NCBI GenBank assembly: GCA_036785705.1
Contig: JAWUZG010000337.1
Coordinates: 434,001 to 498,000 of the forward strand
Length of the DNA stretch: 64,000 bases
Direction: 5' to 3'
Source of the DNA: Acanthornis magna
Taxonomy: Eukaryota > Chordata > Aves > Passeriformes > Acanthizidae
Numbering within the stretch: position 1 is the first letter of the stretch; each line of letters begins with the position of its first letter. The translations under genes and the position numbers were made by a program. This document shows positions 60,301 through 64,000 of the stretch, piece after piece. A model generated the notes under the pieces. That model was not told the origin of the DNA, ran no database searches, and worked only from the letters and a program-made list of their open reading frames with translations.

Positions 60301-61503
60301 CCATGCATGTGCGATACTTCTTCCACACACAAGTCCACCTGCAAACATAAATTTTAAATGTTCCTTTCTCCATTACTTATTCCCTCCATACTTTGTGCTT
60401 ATACATTGTGGAGCACAGAATGATCTGTTGTTCATTTAAGAGCTTAAAAATCCATACCAGTTTCCCGGAACTAAAGCCAACACACTGCTTTACTCAAGCG
60501 AGATCTACTCCACAAAACACAATTACCCAGCAATTGACTACACATCAATGGGACAGCACATGATTAGACAACAGTGGGGAATCCTAATGATCCCCTGTGA
60601 GAATTAGGGGAGTGCAAGCCTCTCATTTTCTGCTCCATGATGTGTAGATGAAAAGCGCACTGGAAAGAATACAAAATGAACGGCAGTATTTCTGTGCACA
60701 TCCTAACTTCATTCCCATGGGAATGTGGAAATCTAACAAGACCATGATTATCACATGGAAGACAAAAAAACCACTGACCATAATGTCTTATTTAAAAGCA
60801 CAATGACTTGTCCACATCTTTAGCCCTGATGTTTTCAAAGTGGCTCTTAGACACACATACTCAACTCCAAAGTATTTGGGAGCTCGCCAACATCCACAGG
60901 TAGGTGGCAGATCCACTGTGCCACAGCTCTAGGGAAACTTCACCTGACTCTGAGTGGAGGATTACTCCTCTGACAGAGCACTGCAGTGGAATTAATACAG
61001 CTCTCCCAAGGCCAGACATAGTGCAACAGCGTGCTGCAAGGACGCTGACCAATATTTATTTGTTTATTCCATTCCCCATCACATGGGTAGGGGAGAGTTT
61101 GAACCATGCATATGGGTTTCTCTAATCTTCTGAAGAAGAAAATAATTTCAAAATGAGCTATAAACCATGATTTCACACTCTATTCACTTCAACCCAGGAT
61201 ATATTAACATCCCAAGAGAGATGTGAATGTTACCAAAGGCTGTCAAATTAACAGAAATACATTGACAAAAAGGATTAGGCTATGTTAGTGCAGCATTAAT
61301 GGTGCTAAGTGATGGAAAAGCATGGCCTAGCTTACAGCAAAATTCCTTTTTTCCTGTTCACAAAAAGAAATGCAACTTCTGTCACCTGATTTTTGTCCTT
61401 GCTTGATTTGTTTGACATATTTTAAAGGGATTCTGTGGCTTTCTCTTTCATGGTTCTTTCACAATCAGTACTTTACAAGGTTTGACACATAAAAACTCCT
61501 CAA

Positions 61504-63910
61504 CAGAGCTGATCAAATTGCTTCGCAGTTTTAGGAAATTTAGTGATGCATACGCTACAATACAAATTCAGCAATTATACAGGGAAATTAGGGCAGCAAT
61601 GTCCAGCATGTGTAATTTTAGCAAATACCTCCTGTCTGGTGTGTACTATCTTCCAGTAACTGGATTTTTGACTGCTTTAGGTCTCCTGTGTCACACAGTA
61701 AAAAAACAGTGTTTCCCTTGTTCCCTGGGCAGACAATTTTGTGGAGCACATGCCAACATTATCAATGGGATTTGCCATACTAGATTAACCTCATCGTTCA
61801 CCTTGTCCAGGACCAAGTGACTAATGTTATCCATATGGTATTTTCAAATATTACTTATTTTGCCACTCTCAGTAAGCCTAGTTTGGTTTCCTTTCTTGGC
61901 AACAGATGTGCATTGAACAGGGCTCTCAGTGAGCAATAGCTCTCTAAAATGTAGCTCAGTTTTCTCTTGTTAACTTCATCCTCTCCCAAAGCATTCTTAT
62001 CCCACTGCTCAATTGCTGTGCAATTAGTAAGCTTCCTTCTTTCTTTAGTTTTTCCTATCAATACAGTTCAGTAGAAAGCAGTATGTTTTGAAGACTGTTT
62101 GAAAGAATTAGATGGCTGATTTAGCCTGAAACTTATTTATTGTCATGTTTGGTGATGATCAACACTGAAGAAGTGACAGTAAGGTACTTTTTACACTGCT
62201 CTAAGCTATAGTCAGCAAGGGACTGGGAGAGAAATTACTGGAACATTTCTATCTTCCCAGCATGCACAAATATCTACTGTTGTTGCAAGCATCTGAGACC
62301 TGCAGGTCTGGCTCAAAGCTGTCTCTCCTTCCACTGCTCTGATTCTGTGCCGAAATATCTCAGGTAGTCAGAAGAATCTGACAGCACATCTATCTTCCTG
62401 TTATTTATACTCACCAGTGTAGTACTTGAGCAGTTAATGATAACACGCAGTGTACCAACACCAATGTCCTTTGGCAAACATCACTTAGGACACTTCTTTT
62501 GCAAGCTGTACACATGTAAAGTGAATATTTCTCTTCTACTTGAGGAAGTAATAAAGCCTTGGAGTCAGAGACATTAAATTTACTCATCTATTGGGAGAGT
62601 TAGAAGATGAAATACAAAGGCTGCTATGCTGTATTTTGGATGACCTTAGTTCTAAAGCACCCATGACTATGTGATGTTGTTTGCTCCCTGTCTCAAGTCA
62701 TTCCCTGTACATTCAATTAGCAAAAATAATTGCTTCATCACAAACTGAATAAAAATGCCAAGACCCATTTAGAGACAACAGCAATCATTAAAAAAAACCC
62801 ATCTGCAGGAGAGCTGAAGGCATTTCAAATACGCATATGAGATTTAAAAATAGAAGAACACTTCAGAGTGTTCCAACTGCAGACAAAATCCTGTTTAATT
62901 TCAAAGGTGGCAGGGTTACTAATGCATCAGCTACTTCAAAGACAACAAAATAAATTGCTTTTTTAAAACACTGGCAGTTCCTTCCAACATGATGGGAAAT
63001 GCATAAGATTTACCAAATATGAAATGTAATGTGCACAGGTTGCTCAAAAGATGCCTTAATTTGCATGAGGGAGCATTACAAAAGGCATAACTTCTCATCA
63101 CAGTTAGGCTTAGCTTTGGAAATTGCTGTTCAGTCGTGAACCTCAAATAGTCAACCCACAAGGCCATCTCTCCATTTTATTCCATAATGTTGGAAAAATA
63201 AAGTGTTGTTTATATAGCTGGAAGGCTTTGCTCTATTATAAAACACAACAGGAGAGTAATTTATTTAATATCATTATTTAGCATGTGCATGACCATAGAT
63301 AAATAGCAATCCACTGAAGAATTTAAGGCCTCCCCTGAAATATTTTTACAATCCTCTCAAAACCAATGAACTTTTGACTCGGGACTGGGTTTTGTTTTCA
63401 ACAATTATTTTTCCTAAATCTATTAGCAAGCTCTTATTAACCTTTGCACTAAATGCAATTAAAAACACAATACCATGCACACAGGAAGGGCATATGCCTG
63501 GGTACTGGGATCCTCATTCTCAAGCTGAGATGGCAAAAGTTGTTCCTCCACGTTGAGTTTTACTGGCTCCATACAGCAACTCGCCAATGAAGTTGCCAAA
63601 TAAAATATGAAAAGCTATGTTTGGTTTATGGTTGAAAAGTCTTCCTTGCATTTAGGAGCTCATATAAACACAACACCGCATGGATAACAAAGTCTGAGCC
63701 CCTAGGCTTCTAAGGCGTGCTGTGCTGTGTCCTTTGGATGATATTATCTCGATGGATCATATTGTCACCTGAAGTCTACCCATTTTAATGAAATTATAGT
63801 TTACTCTATGGATCAGGTGATCTTTTAAGATGCTTTCAGAAGATGAGCATAAGGAAATATATAATGAAAACATTCAAGTTTATCAACAAAAACCTGAAGC
63901 CTGTGTTTCC

Positions 63911-63942
<32 letters not shown>

Positions 63943-64000
63943 GAGAGGAAGCTGAGAAACTGGAGGAAACCAGAGAAACACATAATTGTTTGCAAATAGT
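61504..64000. other. Right flank; pairing status unknown, no gene recognised
   Basis: Beyond the base paired with position 1. Because the left arm is cut by the window start, this may be further right arm or unique flank. Open frames up to 112 codons (61482-61820), none recognised. A run of about 28 A lies at 63911-63938. Confidence 0.6.

Larger units (their letters stand above)
38855..61503 (-). repeat. Right arm of giant inverted repeat (palindrome)
   Basis: This is the reverse-complement partner of 1-23815. It is about 1.17 kb shorter than the left arm. Most of that is a missing 385 bp satellite unit plus about 608 bp at 43.15 kb, about 131 bp less in the polypurine tract at 44.35-44.90 kb, and about 30 bp less in the CR1 tail repeat at 49.37-49.50 kb. 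Every element seen in the left arm recurs here in opposite orientation, including the solo LTR with the same target duplication. The paired order is unbroken from 38855 to 61503. Confidence 0.97.
49501..61503. other. Gene-free AT-rich outer portion of right arm
   Basis: Reverse-complement copy of the outer 12 kb of the left arm. It has the same small repeats and no gene that I recognise. The homopolymer at 51902-51928 is 27 T against 24 A in the left copy. Confidence 0.7.

Noticed and set aside
1..61503. Palindrome as a sequencing fold-back (missed hairpin adapter) artefact
   Set aside because: Such artefacts have little or no spacer and carry only read errors. Here there is a 15 kb unique spacer, microsatellite differences, an 8 bp indel in normal sequence and a 1 kb structural difference. 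A misjoined pair of haplotypes remains possible and is covered by the read-spanning test.

Overview
The window looks like avian nuclear DNA. The evidence is a CR1-type LINE 3' end with a pentanucleotide tail, class II (beta/alpha-like) and class III (ERV-L-like) endogenous retrovirus remnants with bird-style LTRs, and a tRNA-Trp-type primer-binding site. I see no intact, recognisable host protein-coding gene and no RNA gene. Most open frames are shadows of GC-rich, pyrimidine-rich or LTR sequence.

The dominant feature is a giant inverted repeat. Positions 1-23815 (left arm) are the near-identical reverse complement of 38855-61503 (right arm), around a 15039 bp single-copy spacer (23816-38854). 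The left arm is already paired at base 1, so the palindrome continues beyond the window. 61504-64000 may therefore be more right arm whose partner lies outside. A left position x pairs with S - x. S is 61504 at 0.3-3.6 kb, 61502 at 4.7-8 kb, 61497 at 8.7-9.5 kb, 61492 at 10-11.7 kb, 61522 at 12.4-15.9 kb, 61530 at 16.3-16.7 kb, 61661 at 17.4-18.1 kb, 62658 at 19.6-20.1 kb and 62670 at 20.5-23.8 kb. The steps in S are indels, mostly at simple repeats. The one large step (997 bp) lies in a satellite-like cluster at 18.2-19.5 kb.

Each arm, from outside in, contains: about 12 kb of AT-rich sequence without recognised genes; a CR1 3' fragment with GGGAT/GAATA tail; a 1392 bp solo LTR inserted in that CR1 with a 5 bp target duplication; about 3 kb of unremarkable sequence; a roughly 650 bp polypyrimidine tract; a roughly 950 bp GC-rich block with two G-quadruplex-capable clusters; the 385 bp satellite-like units; and a 4.3 kb mosaic of degenerate frames and short repeats. 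The spacer holds a divergent satellite unit, two minus-strand solo LTRs, an A/C-only tract, a truncated class II provirus (31.79-32.4 kb) and a decayed class III provirus (about 33.0-38.73 kb). The class III provirus has gag-protease-RT frame remains, env-like remains and a polypurine tract, but no 3' LTR. It ends where palindrome-like sequence resumes.

A long near-identical palindrome with repeat-rich content and no genes is the architecture of a gene-converting palindrome on a sex-limited (W) or other non-recombining chromosome. Chromosome assignment is inference, since nothing here is a diagnostic W marker. An 83 bp segment at each inner edge (24248-24330 / 38774-38856) is still an inverted pair but only about 87% identical, beyond a 434 bp gap. 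This looks like a fossil extension of the palindrome that escaped homogenisation.
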